The position numbers were made by a program, and so were the translations under genes. A stretch of DNA of 64,000 bases from Coemansia sp. RSA 922 (Eukaryota > Kickxellomycota > Kickxellomycetes > Kickxellales > Kickxellaceae): positions 1-64,000 of the forward strand of contig JANBQS010000004.1 of the NCBI GenBank assembly GCA_027577415.1. Direction: 5' to 3'. Positions 40,448-51,502 of this stretch are shown piece by piece (the stretch's first letter is position 1; each line of letters opens with the position of its first letter). The notes beneath the pieces were generated by a model. That model made no database searches, had not been told where the DNA came from, and saw only the letters and a program-made list of their open reading frames with translations.

Positions 40448-43400
40448 TTAGGCAGGTAAGCAGTATATAGTAGTTTGATCAAGTCTCTGGATTTCCTCAT
40501 CATCGCTCTCCTGAGCACATTGCTCGTCATCGCTGTCTTCAAAGTCCGATTCAGCACCACCCGCCGAGCCATAGACCAAGCACTGCGGAAGCACATCGAT
40601 ACATTGCTCAGCCAATCCAGGCGTCATCGGTCGCTGATCAATATCAACACCCGCCAGCTCGGCAACAGTGCTCTGAGCACGGACCAAAGAATCATTCACA
40701 TCAGAAGCGGCTGATCCAAGCTGAACAGCAGACGTCTCAGCCCTAGTAGGCGGCGGCGCACGCAACTGCTCGCTATGAGGCGAAGACACAGGCAAAACAA
40801 CAGGCTTAATCTCCAACCTAGGCAACAAAACCCATCCACTACCAGTCTGGTTACCAGATTGGGTCTGGAACACAGCAAAACCCGGTGCAAACACAGTACC
40901 CAGAGGAGCAACAGCTGTTACCGGCAACAGACAAAACCTTAATATAGTAGCATGCCCCGGCATCACAGTAAGGGTTAAACGTCGGGGTCCCGCAAACACA
41001 AAGGCCTCGGTAGCGTGCATAGCAATATCCATAGTACGCGTCCTTCTCGTCGCATTAGTAATACGGTAGCTCAGTGGCAAAGCCTGACCGACACGCGCAG
41101 TACCACATATATTCTCGACTAGCAAGCGACGAGTAATCAGACGCATTGCCGGCATCCACATACGCGCAGTACAACGCGACTCGTCTCTCCGCCACTCGAC
41201 ATGCAAAATACCTGGACACACGTCGGCCGACACACGCACCAGATCGCTAGCCGTTATATCTATCCAGACCACGTGTTTCAGAGATCCACCCGCCACCAAC
41301 GTCCCAGCAGCAAAAGTCGATCCCATCACAGTGACAGTCATAGGCGCAGCACCCGCAGCACTCAGCGCCACGGCCAACGCGTCAGCAGATGGCGGGTGCA
41401 AGACCATATTATCTACGGTGATATCCCAGGGTCCAGCATTATGCAATGTTACGAGTACAGGCCGTCTGAAACAAAACTCGCCAGCGCTATTAGCATTCAA
41501 ACTAGGCGTCTCGGGAGCCGCCACATGCGACGGCAGTAATTCGGCGGCGGCATACAAGGGCCGCGATACAGGGATAGAGGCCTGTGCTAGAGCCTCAATA
41601 ATATCTGAACCATTATTGTAACGCACAGAACAGTGTACCACGGACACATCAGTAGCCGTAGAGCGATTGGCACTGGATATCTGAGTAGCTGGAAAGTTCA
41701 CAAACACAGTAATGGTTTGCGACTCTCCAGCCATCAGATCCTTAGTACCAGGCAATACCCCAAGCAGCTCGCTTCCGCCAGCCTCAGCACTAAGCCATGG
41801 CATATCGCTCGATGCTTTGTCACTACTCTCGACGTTCAGCTCGCTCATAGAGTCAGCCGCCGTGTCCAGCGCCGCCAACCGCACGCCGACTGAAATGTCC
41901 AAAGCAGACAGCCTCGTATGCTTATTATGAACGAGGATTTCCACAGCAAAGGCCTCGCCACGATACGCCGGTGCCAAGGCCCCGACCTTTGGCATACTAA
42001 CCACCACGCCAGTCTCAGCCAGAGGCAATCCAAGGACACGGCATCTGCTGTACGCCGAGAACCCAGGCTCATCCTGAATATTCTGAGGAAGAAGCAAAAG
42101 TGGAGGATACCCCAGCTCCTTCCACTCAGTGCCAGCTACTAGCCAGCGCCGGTTCAGAGGGACGGCAGACGTGGGCCCGCAGACAGTCACTGCTCGTCTC
42201 AGTGCCACGTGCTCGGAGTACCTGGCCGCAGCAACATGAGATTTCGCCATACGAGTTTGGCGCAATGGGTCGTGGATACAGGCAACCGCAGCGCTGGCGG
42301 CCAGTAATGCCTCCATATGGCTGAATCCTTGCTCGCTGCCATCGCTCAAAGCAGCAGTCTGAGCAGAAGCCTGGGCGCAAGTAGGCCAATGAAGTCGCAG
42401 ATTGGCCGAGCTCCCAACAACAGCCGATACGCCAACAAGTACCAGCGCACTAGCCACAGCACACGCCTCAATCTCCACACATCCCTCAAGCACCAGAGTC
42501 GATCCAGGCCGCATCTCCAGGTTGCACTTGGCTCGGCCGCGTATGTCGCAGAACCTCACTTGCGGTATTTGATCCTCGTCGTGGCTCAGTCTCACAGAGT
42601 AACGGGGGTCGCTAAACTCCACACACAATTCGCTCAGCGTTAGCGGCTGTCCCAAATGCCGACAATCCAATTCCACCTGAAACTCCATCTTTCGCCCATC
42701 TACCGGCAGCCGCCAGTGTCGCCAGTGTGCATGGCAGGTAATCGGCGAGTAAATCTGCGTCATATCCACAAGTGCCATATCGCTAAAGTCAATATCTGTC
42801 GTCGAGTCCTGCTGAGACATAAGCTCAACGACAGCAGTAGCCATAGCCTGCTTATCGCTCACCGAAGACGCACAGCGAAATACCCACTGCAACGCGTGTC
42901 GAGTCAGTGTCTCCCATCCCTCGGCGCGGAACCGGCCAGCCAGCGATTGGAAAATGTTCAGTGCCTCCTGCTGACTCTCCTCAGACTCTGCATAAACCTC
43001 AGCCAGCTCGCTCGCCAGACACAAATGCTGATGACCATACGACTCTGCTAAACCCCGCACCAACGAGTCTACGCCCGACTCACCACCCACAACAGCTGAC
43101 GGCTGGAGGCAGGCCAACGCAGCAGCAAGCAAGCCCGTGGTGGTAGCCAGCATGGCTCCAGGCTCATTGACCTGACGAGTGCGCTCGGCTGCAAGCCACA
43201 CGCTGGCATAAGTGTTTTCAACACCAGGGTTTGCGCTAAACACACGCGTCTCATCCGATGGCTCTGAAACCAATGGCTGCTTACTAGAGTATGCCTTGTC
43301 CTCGGCAGCCAGCCGCCTATGCCGCTGCAAACTAGCAAACGACGCAGCCTGAAACAGCGCCGACGCCGTACGTGGCCACATCCACAATGGGAACAGACTG

Positions 43401-45523
43401 CCTCCAGTAGACACCGCCACATTATCACTGGGTTTGTCTTTAGGTCCAACGACAGCGTAGATTCCGCCCAGCGTCTGGTCAAACGCAAACCCAGAAAATG
43501 CCGTACTAGGAGCTCTTGGCCTATTAACCGGCCTACTAGCAGGCTGAATAGCAACTACAGTACGCGGCCTGCGAAGCGTAGCAACAACCGAGTCAACCAC
43601 CGACGACAACTGAGGCGTATCCAAACTATCGTCAAAGGCATGACCAAAGTCAACGCCATTCGCCGAGGCAACCACATACAAAGCAGCATGGTTAGTGTAC
43701 TGGCGACCTACAGTAGCCCAGAAATAACTGCTGTCGCCGCCAAACCCCGCCCTTGTCAGCACCTGAGCCAGCGACACTACGTGCTGAGCACACTGGCGCG
43801 CAGCCAGCGTCAAATGCATGTCATACTGGTTAGTCTGCGGCAAATGCGACGCCATAGCTCCAGCATCCAGCGAACTGTTAATAACCAATCCCAACCGACT
43901 AGCACCGTCAAACCCCGTAGGCCGTAAGCGCGATCCACTGCTGCTCCCTGAAAAATCAACAACAGCGTACTGCCCTCCCAACGGCCACCATCCACAGGTA
44001 TCAGAGGACACTGGCTGCAATAGATCAACATCGGCTGTCTCCGATCCAAGCGCCAAATAATACATTGCGTCTTTGCCTTGGATTCGCCGCCTACCTCGCT
44101 CCATATCCATTAGTTGCTCGGTTGCCGCCGAGCACTCGCCAGCATGCACCGAGAATATCAGCGACTCCAATGACCCATTTCCACCAGCCACGAGCGACTC
44201 TGAAAACGACGCAGCAAGTGGACTGGTCGTAGTAGAATTAGTAGCTGGTGCCGCGCGTGGGCCAGACCGACTGATAGGAGTGATGGGCGGTTTGAGCTGA
44301 GTCTCCGCCGACGACCGTAGTGCAGCTGCATCCAAAGCCTGGTACAGCCACCCGCGTACCACACGCACATGCACGGCATCAAGCAGGTCCACGGCCTCGT
44401 CCCATCTTGGCCCAAACATCCGCAGGCTACGAGCACGCGACCCATCGGCATCGCCCCCATTAAGGTCCCACAGCCACCCGGGCTGCAGACCGTGGTCTGG
44501 ACCATCAGCAATCGGCAAATAGGCTCCAGCGGCAATCTCACCAACATACGAAAGAAGATGGACATACGCCAGCCACATACACCTTTGAGCAGTATCGCGG
44601 TCACCTCCACATTCAGCAAAAACAGCCAGTTTGAAATGATACCGCACCAGCCACGCTCTAAGCGGCAGGAACCTTGAGTACCGAGACACTAGCCCAGGTT
44701 CCTTAAACACAGCCAGAGCTGCTGAACCGGCTCCCACGAGTCCCAGGGCTGTTGTGTCGCTGGGACGTGGAGGCAAAGGCAGCTGTGGAATAGCCACAAG
44801 CTTTGCCTGCGTACGCATAAAAGCTGCCGCATAAAACGCACACGCACGGGAGTATTGGCGTCGCTCCAAGTCACCCAAAAATAACTGGAACGCCTGCTGA
44901 GTACTGCCAGGCCGACAGACAAAAAACTGGCTAGCATCTAGCCCTCCACGCTGCATCAACCCGCTCAGACGCGCTTCAAGGGGCTCGTCAGCCTGAGCAC
45001 GGCTAACAATAACTACTGCCGAGTATGTGAGCCCGTATGCTGCCAGACACACGCGATTACGAGCCATCTCCTCACCCATCGCCACATCATCTTCCGCTGG
45101 CAATGAGTGCAAAGACATGACTGTTGCTGGTCGTTGCTGCTGCTTGTCTACCCATCGAGTCGTCAATAGACCTTCTCCACTTAGCTCACCGTGCTTGTTG
45201 CGTGGTGATAGGTCGTCCGCTGGGGCCTTTTGCTGGATGGCCTTGCGTCGTGGAATATCGTCTACTCTATCATAGCTCGAGGTTTGCCACCGTGGTACTC
45301 GCCCGGCTCCACCAGAGTCCCACCCACTGGGCCCTGTTGTCTCGCTGGGTCCGCCTCGGAAATACCGAATTATCGAACGTGCTACTTGGCGTCCGTACGG
45401 TGTTAGCGGCGATTTGTCCCCCGACGGCCCATTCAGTATACCGAGGACCGGGTAGTAGTGTCGAGTAAACGTTGTCGCTAAAACACTCACTGCCGGTCCG
45501 CCAAACACCGCCTCTGTCGTCAT
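40448..45523 (-). CDS. TRAPPC11: TRAPPC11 (foie gras/gryzun) homologue, TRAPPIII tethering subunit
   Basis: 1,691 residues from the ATG at 45523; upstream in-frame sequence is an AT-rich leader. The N-terminal part has the TRAPPC11 pattern VVIVSRAQ..., FFVCRPGSTQ, YSRACAFYAAAFMRTQAKLV. The foie gras region follows: RYHFKLAVFAECGGDRDTAQ and MFGPRWDEAVDLLDAVHV. Much of the remainder is alpha-solenoid. The gryzun-type Ig-like region is at about 1000-1560, with VELDCRHLGQPL, LVTLHNAGPWDITVDNMVLH and LPLSYRITNATRR. The C-terminus is acidic and includes DFEDSDDEQ. TRAPPC11 works in ER-to-Golgi traffic and autophagy. GID8 lies only 168 bp upstream on the same strand. No intron needed. Confidence 0.85.
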   Translation of the reverse strand: MTTEAVFGGPAVSVLATTFTRHYYPVLGILNGPSGDKSPLTPYGRQVARSIIRYFRGGPSETTGPSGWDSGGAGRVPRWQTSSYDRVDDIPRRKAIQQKAPADDLSPRNKHGELSGEGLLTTRWVDKQQQRPATVMSLHSLPAEDDVAMGEEMARNRVCLAAYGLTYSAVVIVSRAQADEPLEARLSGLMQRGGLDASQFFVCRPGSTQQAFQLFLGDLERRQYSRACAFYAAAFMRTQAKLVAIPQLPLPPRPSDTTALGLVGAGSAALAVFKEPGLVSRYSRFLPLRAWLVRYHFKLAVFAECGGDRDTAQRCMWLAYVHLLSYVGEIAAGAYLPIADGPDHGLQPGWLWDLNGGDADGSRARSLRMFGPRWDEAVDLLDAVHVRVVRGWLYQALDAAALRSSAETQLKPPITPISRSGPRAAPATNSTTTSPLAASFSESLVAGGNGSLESLIFSVHAGECSAATEQLMDMERGRRRIQGKDAMYYLALGSETADVDLLQPVSSDTCGWWPLGGQYAVVDFSGSSSGSRLRPTGFDGASRLGLVINSSLDAGAMASHLPQTNQYDMHLTLAARQCAQHVVSLAQVLTRAGFGGDSSYFWATVGRQYTNHAALYVVASANGVDFGHAFDDSLDTPQLSSVVDSVVATLRRPRTVVAIQPASRPVNRPRAPSTAFSGFAFDQTLGGIYAVVGPKDKPSDNVAVSTGGSLFPLWMWPRTASALFQAASFASLQRHRRLAAEDKAYSSKQPLVSEPSDETRVFSANPGVENTYASVWLAAERTRQVNEPGAMLATTTGLLAAALACLQPSAVVGGESGVDSLVRGLAESYGHQHLCLASELAEVYAESEESQQEALNIFQSLAGRFRAEGWETLTRHALQWVFRCASSVSDKQAMATAVVELMSQQDSTTDIDFSDMALVDMTQIYSPITCHAHWRHWRLPVDGRKMEFQVELDCRHLGQPLTLSELCVEFSDPRYSVRLSHDEDQIPQVRFCDIRGRAKCNLEMRPGSTLVLEGCVEIEACAVASALVLVGVSAVVGSSANLRLHWPTCAQASAQTAALSDGSEQGFSHMEALLAASAAVACIHDPLRQTRMAKSHVAAARYSEHVALRRAVTVCGPTSAVPLNRRWLVAGTEWKELGYPPLLLLPQNIQDEPGFSAYSRCRVLGLPLAETGVVVSMPKVGALAPAYRGEAFAVEILVHNKHTRLSALDISVGVRLAALDTAADSMSELNVESSDKASSDMPWLSAEAGGSELLGVLPGTKDLMAGESQTITVFVNFPATQISSANRSTATDVSVVHCSVRYNNGSDIIEALAQASIPVSRPLYAAAELLPSHVAAPETPSLNANSAGEFCFRRPVLVTLHNAGPWDITVDNMVLHPPSADALAVALSAAGAAPMTVTVMGSTFAAGTLVAGGSLKHVVWIDITASDLVRVSADVCPGILHVEWRRDESRCTARMWMPAMRLITRRLLVENICGTARVGQALPLSYRITNATRRTRTMDIAMHATEAFVFAGPRRLTLTVMPGHATILRFCLLPVTAVAPLGTVFAPGFAVFQTQSGNQTGSGWVLLPRLEIKPVVLPVSSPHSEQLRAPPPTRAETSAVQLGSAASDVNDSLVRAQSTVAELAGVDIDQRPMTPGLAEQCIDVLPQCLVYGSAGGAESDFEDSDDEQCAQESDDEEIQRLDQTTIYCLPA

Positions 45524-45691
45524 TGCTAATAATAATAAAAAGAGTTGGTCAGATGGAACAAGAAAAAAAAAATTATATAAATGTGAAGAGTAGGGCAAGG
45601 AGTTCAAACCCCTTTTTCCAGATCAGGTTTTTAATGCGACTAATGTTGAATACAGAACAAAAAAAAATGGATGATTAAAATGGTATTGGAC

Positions 45692-46510
45692 CTATGTTCT
45701 TGACGAACTGGCAGTTGTCTCCTTTGCTCCAGACTGCGGAGTCTGTTCCTCGAGTACCGGGTTGACGATATTGTTAATCCTAGGATAACTAGCCTTTTCA
45801 TCCAGCTGTTCCTGAGTCCACGCCAACAACTGCAACAACGCCGGCAGTTTAGGTTCCCTTGGCTGACTATGAGCCGCCAACAACGCGGCATTAAGTTCGT
45901 TAGCCGTCTTCTGCCTATGAGCAAAATCCAACAACTCAGCCAACGGTGACCTAGCACTAGCGTCAAACGCCAATAACGCCATAGTCTTCTCCAACTCCCT
46001 CAACAGTTCAGGATGTTCCTCGCCGTGAGGCGCCAATTCGTCCTGCGCAAACTCCAACGCCTCCTCAGCCTTCCCCTGTCTGATAAGCTCAATTAGGTGT
46101 TGCTGCTGTAGGTGAAAGTATAAACGTGGGTCGGTATCCAAAAGGTCAGGGTTTAGGTCGTTGACTCGCTCTATTGCTGTTTTGATATCGCCGTTTTGTA
46201 CCGCTACTCGTATCTGCATTCGCTCATCTATCGAACCCAAGTCTACGCTAGAATGTAGGCCGCTCTCTTCGCTGAACTTTTCTGCTGCGTCCTTGTACCC
46301 CTCGATAATAAGATAGTTCATTATCAGTTGGTTCAAGTCACTACAGGGCAACATATTTTTGTAGTTAGTTACGTGTACTTTTTAGAGAACACATAATTCT
46401 TCCTTTCTTTCTTTTTTATCTTACCTTTTGGCAATCGGCACCTCTGCCATTTTTCCCTCCCATTCTTCGAGCGAGATATTTTGTTTCGCATTTGACGATG
46501 ACGTAGTCAT
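45692..46510 (-). CDS. GID8: GID8/TWA1 homologue, GID/CTLH E3 ubiquitin ligase scaffold (two exons)
   Basis: Exon 1 is 46425-46510 (MTTSSSNAKQNISLEEWEGK); the 83-nt intron has donor GTAAGA at 46424 and acceptor CTGTAG ending at 46341; exon 2 is 45692-46340. The join reads VPIAK-SDLNQLIMNYLIIEG, reconstituting the LisH motif (about 31-63). CTLH follows (about 70-125, DERMQIRVAVQNGDIKTAIE), then CRA (YFHLQQQHLIELIRQGKAEE, LLAFDASARSPLAELL). The length of 244 residues suits Gid8 (about 228-250 in many species). The GID/CTLH complex ubiquitinates gluconeogenic enzymes and other targets; Gid8 is a core scaffold. A single-exon reading from the ATG at 46354 would break LisH. Confidence 0.95.
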
Positions 46511-46644
46511 GTTATATAATATGATACTAATAATAATATTAATAATAATACGAATTGGAATTTTAGCGAGGAGAGAAGAGGAGGAGGGGAAACGCACTTT
46601 AATCCTCAGAACCCCTACCAGAGAATGTAAAAGTGATCTCGTGA

Positions 46645-48423
46645 TTACATGATCTGTGCCATTTCCCAAGTATTGCCGCTAATCAAGTTCAATCTCGACT
46701 CGCTTGCAACTCCGGTCCCGTCGTCTCTATATACATCCGCCAGGCCCTCGGGGATCTCGTCGGTGCTGCTTACGGGCAAAATATGGTGCAACGGAATGTT
46801 TCTAATGAACAGACAGATGATACATGCCAGCGCAGCAAACGGCACATCAACGACAAACACCAAGTGTAGTGCCCTGACAATACCCTTGTATAGAGGCTCG
46901 GACATGGACTGAGGCAAAAGACTAATCAGTGGAGACAAACTTCCAATCGCCACTGTATCATGGCCCGCTCCACCTCCACCAGACATAAAATCAAGGAATG
47001 CCGAGAACGACTCGCGTACTGTAATCGCCAATCTCTCCTTCATAATGACTTCGCCGATAACCAGCCCAATCATTCCGCCCAATGTCCGTGCATAGTCGAT
47101 TAGCGTAGTTACCGTGGATATCTCGTTAGCTGGTAGTCCCGCTTGGCTGGCAAGCAGAACCTGCTGCATGCAAAACCCAAGTCCCAGTCCAATTATTACT
47201 TGGAATCCAGCGTGCTTGGTAGATTCAGCAGGGTCGCGAGGCCACGTATACATCAGTATATAGCCCACCGTCATCAGCGCAGTACCCGATACAGCCCATT
47301 CGCGGTAATAGACGCGTCCGCGGAAGCTTACTAGACCACCCGCAACAACAGCACCGATACAGCCGCCGAGCGTAAACCACAGAATATGTATCGAAGCCGG
47401 AAGTGGTTTCTGCGCAAGTACCATTTGATAGTACATTGGCACAAATATAACCATGCCATACATACAGAGCCCGATGAAAAACGACGCGATAATAGTCAGC
47501 AATGTACGAGGTCTCGCCAGCAAGTGCAAGGGGATGATTGGCCATTTAGCGAATTTGCCCTCGATAGCTCCGAATATAGCCATTACCAAGAATCCAAACA
47601 CAAACAGACATATGATTAGCACCGAGTCCCACGCATACTCATTGCCACCCCACGATAACGCCAACAAGATCATCGTACTGCCGCCCAGCCAGAAGAGTGT
47701 ACCCAAATAATCAAATTCGCGCAGCTTACGCGCAGTCCGACCAGGAGGTGTTGGCAGATCGTGCAGAGTAAAATAGAGAATGGCCAACGCCAGCGCGCCA
47801 ATAGGCAAGTTCATAAACCCGACCCAGCGCCAATTATTATTGGCAAAGAACGCAGCCCCGATAACAGGACTAGTCCAAGTAGCCAGTATAATAACCGCGC
47901 CCAACATTCCCATGTAAAAGCCACGCTGGCCCGGCGTCAAAATATCGGTGAGAACAACTAGCGCCAGGGGCATCATCCCTGCGCCACCCACACCCTGTAG
48001 GGCTCGTCCCACGCACATGACAATCATGCTATTCGAGACTGCCACCATTGTCGAAAACGCCATGAATAGAAGAATGGAAAAGAAAAGGGGCCACTGGCGT
48101 CCGAGTTTTTCTGCCAGTTTCACCCAAATGGGCTGCAGCATAACGCAGGGCAAGAGAAACGAGACCGCCATCCACTGCGCAAATATTTCTGTGTTAAAGT
48201 CCTTTTTCAAGTCGTCCAGTATCAGGTTAAACATCGTCTCTGCCCCACAGACCATGAACATCGCTAAGGAGAGGCCAAGAAACGTCAGTACTGCTTTCCA
48301 TACCGGCCACTGCGCCTGACCCAAGAGATTGAAGCTCCGGTTTCGCTCAAAGTCCACCGCCTCGCTTCGAGATCTGAAGCGAACGAGCTTTGCCTGACCT
48401 GGTTGGAGCTCTGCTGCCGCCAT
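46645..48423 (-). CDS. MFS multidrug/H+ antiporter, DHA2 14-TM type (paralogue 1)
   Basis: 592 residues from the ATG at 48423 (MAAAELQPGQAKLVRFRSRS). Upstream in-frame sequence is Phe-rich leader. About 14 hydrophobic segments begin near residue 65. The antiporter motif C region reads GRALQGVGGAGMMPLALVVL, followed by DILTPGQRGFYMGMLGAVII; a motif A-like turn RxxYREW lies after helix 11. The LLGQAQWPVWKAVLTFLGL entry is shared by all three paralogues here. The DHA2 family expels small toxic compounds across the plasma or vacuolar membrane; the substrate is unknown. The three paralogues are on one strand within 12 kb, with small-protein genes between the second and third. Confidence 0.9.
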   Translation of the reverse strand: MAAAELQPGQAKLVRFRSRSEAVDFERNRSFNLLGQAQWPVWKAVLTFLGLSLAMFMVCGAETMFNLILDDLKKDFNTEIFAQWMAVSFLLPCVMLQPIWVKLAEKLGRQWPLFFSILLFMAFSTMVAVSNSMIVMCVGRALQGVGGAGMMPLALVVLTDILTPGQRGFYMGMLGAVIILATWTSPVIGAAFFANNNWRWVGFMNLPIGALALAILYFTLHDLPTPPGRTARKLREFDYLGTLFWLGGSTMILLALSWGGNEYAWDSVLIICLFVFGFLVMAIFGAIEGKFAKWPIIPLHLLARPRTLLTIIASFFIGLCMYGMVIFVPMYYQMVLAQKPLPASIHILWFTLGGCIGAVVAGGLVSFRGRVYYREWAVSGTALMTVGYILMYTWPRDPAESTKHAGFQVIIGLGLGFCMQQVLLASQAGLPANEISTVTTLIDYARTLGGMIGLVIGEVIMKERLAITVRESFSAFLDFMSGGGGAGHDTVAIGSLSPLISLLPQSMSEPLYKGIVRALHLVFVVDVPFAALACIICLFIRNIPLHHILPVSSTDEIPEGLADVYRDDGTGVASESRLNLISGNTWEMAQIM

Positions 48424-48953
48424 AAATGTAGCTGTGTGTATGTCGTTCGTCGCCCACAACAGAAAATGGATAGAAAATAAGAAAATAAAAAGAAAAGATG
48501 GAAATGAAAAAGAGATGAGAGAAAGAAACATGTGTGTTTTGGTGCTGTGGCGAGGAAAGAGAAAAAAAGGTTTTTTTTTTTCTTATCCATTGTGCTAACT
48601 TAGTGGGAATATTTATGCACAGTAACTTTCTTCGTGTATTCACAAAAGCAGTCTCCCTGCCGCCATTGTCTCGTTTGCAACAAATAAACTCGCGCATTGG
48701 TTAGGCGACCTACTTCTAGAAGCAGTAACACACAGAATAGCATACAACGTTTTTAGAAAATGTGGAAAGAAATGCAGCCACTTTTATGATGTAAGCGGGT
48801 GTGGGAATACATATGCATATCTGCATGCAACAGTGGCCAACACAGAATTAAGGTTTGCCATGACCACCAACAGGTATGCTATAGATTGAATTAGTAAACA
48901 TGGTCTGTTTAAGGGAATGCTAGTTTTAAAAAGAATGACTGATATAAAAAATT
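48424..48953. other. Intergenic between MFS paralogues 1 and 2
   Basis: 530 bp, AT-rich; promoter of paralogue 1 and 3' flank of paralogue 2. No gene seen. Confidence 0.5.
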
Positions 48954-50699
48954 TTACGCGCTTGAAACGTCGGTTTCTTCTTTTCCGTGCAAGTCGACCA
49001 AGCCCTCGGGGACCTCTTCTGTGTTGTTAACGGGCAAAATGTGGTGCAATGGAATGCTGCCAATAAATAGGCAAAGAAGACAAGCCATCGCAGCAAACGG
49101 CACATCAACGACAAAGACCAAACGCAGTGCCTTGACAATACCCTGGTACAAGGGCTCAGACATGGCTTGTGGCAACTTGCTAAGCATGGGCGCCATGGAC
49201 TGTAGCGCAACCACGTCCTGCCCTTCAAGAGGTGCCGAACCGATAAAGAAGGAGAACGATTCACGAACCGTGGCAAACATCTTCTCCTTCAGGATGACTT
49301 CTCCGACAACGAGTCCAATCATACCGCCCAATGTGCGTGCATAGTCGATTAGCGTAGTTACCGTTGAGATTTCGTTAGCTGGTAGTCCTGCTTGACTGGC
49401 AAGCAGAACCTGCTGCATGCAAAAGCCTAGTCCGAGGCCAACGAGTACCTGGAATCCCGCATGTTTAGCGCTCTCCGTAGTGTCGCGAGGCCAAGTATGC
49501 ATTAGGCCATACCCAATAGCCATGAGTCCAGCTCCTAAGACTGCCCACTCGCGATAGTAGACACGACCACGGAAGCTCACCAAGCTGCCAGCAACAACTG
49601 CACCGATACAGCCGCCTAACACGCACCAGAGGATGTACTTGGTCGAACCGTACGCTCCCTCAGCCATGACCATGACGTAGTAAATAGGCACAAACATAAT
49701 CATGCCATACATGCAAAAGCCAATAAAGAACGACGCGACGATAGTCAACAGCACGCGGGGCTGTATAAGCAAGTGCAAGGGAATAATCGGCCATTTGGCA
49801 TACCTGCCTTCAATAACGCCGAATATCAAGATAGCGACGAGTCCAAAAGCAAACATACACGCGATGAATGCCGAGCTCCAGGGATGCTCGTTACCGCCCC
49901 ACGAGAGCGCCAGCAAGATCATCAGACTACCGCCCAGCCAGAAAAGTGTTCCCAGATAGTCGAACTCGCGCAGCTTCCGGCTGAGGCGACCCGGAGGCGT
50001 TGGTAGGTCGTGCAAAGTAAAATAAAGTATACTCAAGGCGACAGCGCCAATAGGCAAGTTCATATACCCAACCCAGCGCCAAGTGGACCGCTCGAGAAAC
50101 GCGGCACCTACAATCGGTCCAGTCCATTTGCCCAAGATAATAACAGCGCCTAGTAGTCCCATGTAAAAGCCGCGCTGTCCGGGAGTCAAGATGTCGGTAA
50201 GCACGACCAGGCTTAGTGGCATCATTCCGGCGCCACCCACGCCCTGGAAGGCGCGGCCCACGCACATGACGACCATGTCCTTGGAGGCAGCGACCATAAT
50301 GGAGAATACCATGAATATGAGAGTAGATATAAAGAGCGGCCACTGGCGTCCAAACTTCTCGGCCAACTTTACCCAAATGGGCTGCACCATGACACACGTA
50401 AGCAAGAACGAGGCTGACATCCACTGAGCAAAGATTTGAGTACCAAACTCTTTCTTTATGTCGCCTATAATCTGGTTAAAGCTGGTCTCAGCGGCACAGA
50501 CTATGTACATCACTAGCGACAGGCCCACAAACGTAAGGCTGCTCTTCCATAGCGGCCACTGGGGCTGGCCGAGGAGGTTGTGTCCCTTGTTCCGCTCAAA
50601 GTCAATAGCCGTCCTGCCAAGCACAGGAGCTCTCGCGGGGTGCCCTTTGTCCGTTTGCGTGTCCTCCGCCGAAGCAGTGGTGTGCATATCGTCGGTCAT
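48954..50699 (-). CDS. MFS multidrug/H+ antiporter, DHA2 14-TM type (paralogue 2)
   Basis: 581 residues (MTDDMHTTASAEDTQTDKGH). About 14 hydrophobic segments. Shares GRAFQGVGGAGMMPLSLVVL, LTPGQRGFYMGLLGAVIILG and YYREWAVLGAGLMAIGYGL with its neighbours. It contains the conserved ending pattern LPVNNTEEVPEGLVDL. It is closer to paralogue 1 than to paralogue 3 by eye, and has an almost identical DNA patch with paralogue 1 (49325-49420 against 47077-47170). It likely exports small molecules; the substrate is not shown by sequence. Upstream lie 800 bp of non-coding DNA and then the small-protein array on the same strand. Confidence 0.9.
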   Translation of the reverse strand: MTDDMHTTASAEDTQTDKGHPARAPVLGRTAIDFERNKGHNLLGQPQWPLWKSSLTFVGLSLVMYIVCAAETSFNQIIGDIKKEFGTQIFAQWMSASFLLTCVMVQPIWVKLAEKFGRQWPLFISTLIFMVFSIMVAASKDMVVMCVGRAFQGVGGAGMMPLSLVVLTDILTPGQRGFYMGLLGAVIILGKWTGPIVGAAFLERSTWRWVGYMNLPIGAVALSILYFTLHDLPTPPGRLSRKLREFDYLGTLFWLGGSLMILLALSWGGNEHPWSSAFIACMFAFGLVAILIFGVIEGRYAKWPIIPLHLLIQPRVLLTIVASFFIGFCMYGMIMFVPIYYVMVMAEGAYGSTKYILWCVLGGCIGAVVAGSLVSFRGRVYYREWAVLGAGLMAIGYGLMHTWPRDTTESAKHAGFQVLVGLGLGFCMQQVLLASQAGLPANEISTVTTLIDYARTLGGMIGLVVGEVILKEKMFATVRESFSFFIGSAPLEGQDVVALQSMAPMLSKLPQAMSEPLYQGIVKALRLVFVVDVPFAAMACLLCLFIGSIPLHHILPVNNTEEVPEGLVDLHGKEETDVSSA

Positions 50700-51502
50700 G
50701 GCTCAAAATAGTGCAAAAAATAATAAAAGTGCAAAAAAATAATAATAACAGGTAGGAGTGGGGAAGAAGTTGCATTGTTTTTTTTGGCGGCACGGCGTGC
50801 ATCAAACACGTTCAATGTGGTTAGTTAGTTGCCACAACAATGCTACAAAGGAGCAGTAGCACCAGTGGTAAAGAAGGGCGAGGATCCCTCAACTCTCCCC
50901 CTTGATTTTTTTACATAGCCAGCCAGCCATACATGCACATGGTAAATCTCAACCTTTTTTCTAAACAGGTTTGATTTGCAATTAGAGACCACCGTATTGG
51001 TTGCACTGGTCTCAATAGGTAGTAAGGTAGGAATGGTGAGGTGCAGGGTGCTCCTTTTGTATCCCCCTGTCACATTGGCAAGAAGGTGTCACTTGCAGAC
51101 CTGGCCCCTACTTTGGGAGAAGAGTGCTCCAGTGTCTGAATTGCTGTAGGACATGTTTGGTAAATCCAAAGGTGCTCGTGACTGCAAAAAAGGAGGGGCT
51201 TCTTTTACAATGCTGCATCTGACAAAAAATTGCAGTTTTTCTTTCAAGCTACTAGTTTTTATTTCATTGAAAGTGTGTGTCTATAAAAACAGTACTCTTT
51301 GTAGCTTATTCTGGTAGCCACTATTCGGTGAGAACAAGCAGGTATTCAGAATTAGTGCCAGAATTAGTGCCAGCGTCGATGGTCTAGCGAGAACTTGAGC
51401 GCCTGGCTAGTAGGCAAACAGGAGCACGGCATGTGTTTTTGTAGTCAGGAATCACTAGATTATTTTTTAAGTGTAGATGTACTTACCATCGGCAATATTC
51501 AT
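50700..51502. repeat. Intergenic with first copy of the array flanking repeat
   Basis: MFS paralogue 2 promoter near 50,700-50,900. From about 51,130 to 51,385 the sequence is homologous to 52,380-52,610, 53,950-54,180 and 55,305-55,545. All share GCTCCTGAACAGG-like DNA and a GTGCCAG-GTCGATGGT-like end. No gene. Confidence 0.55.
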
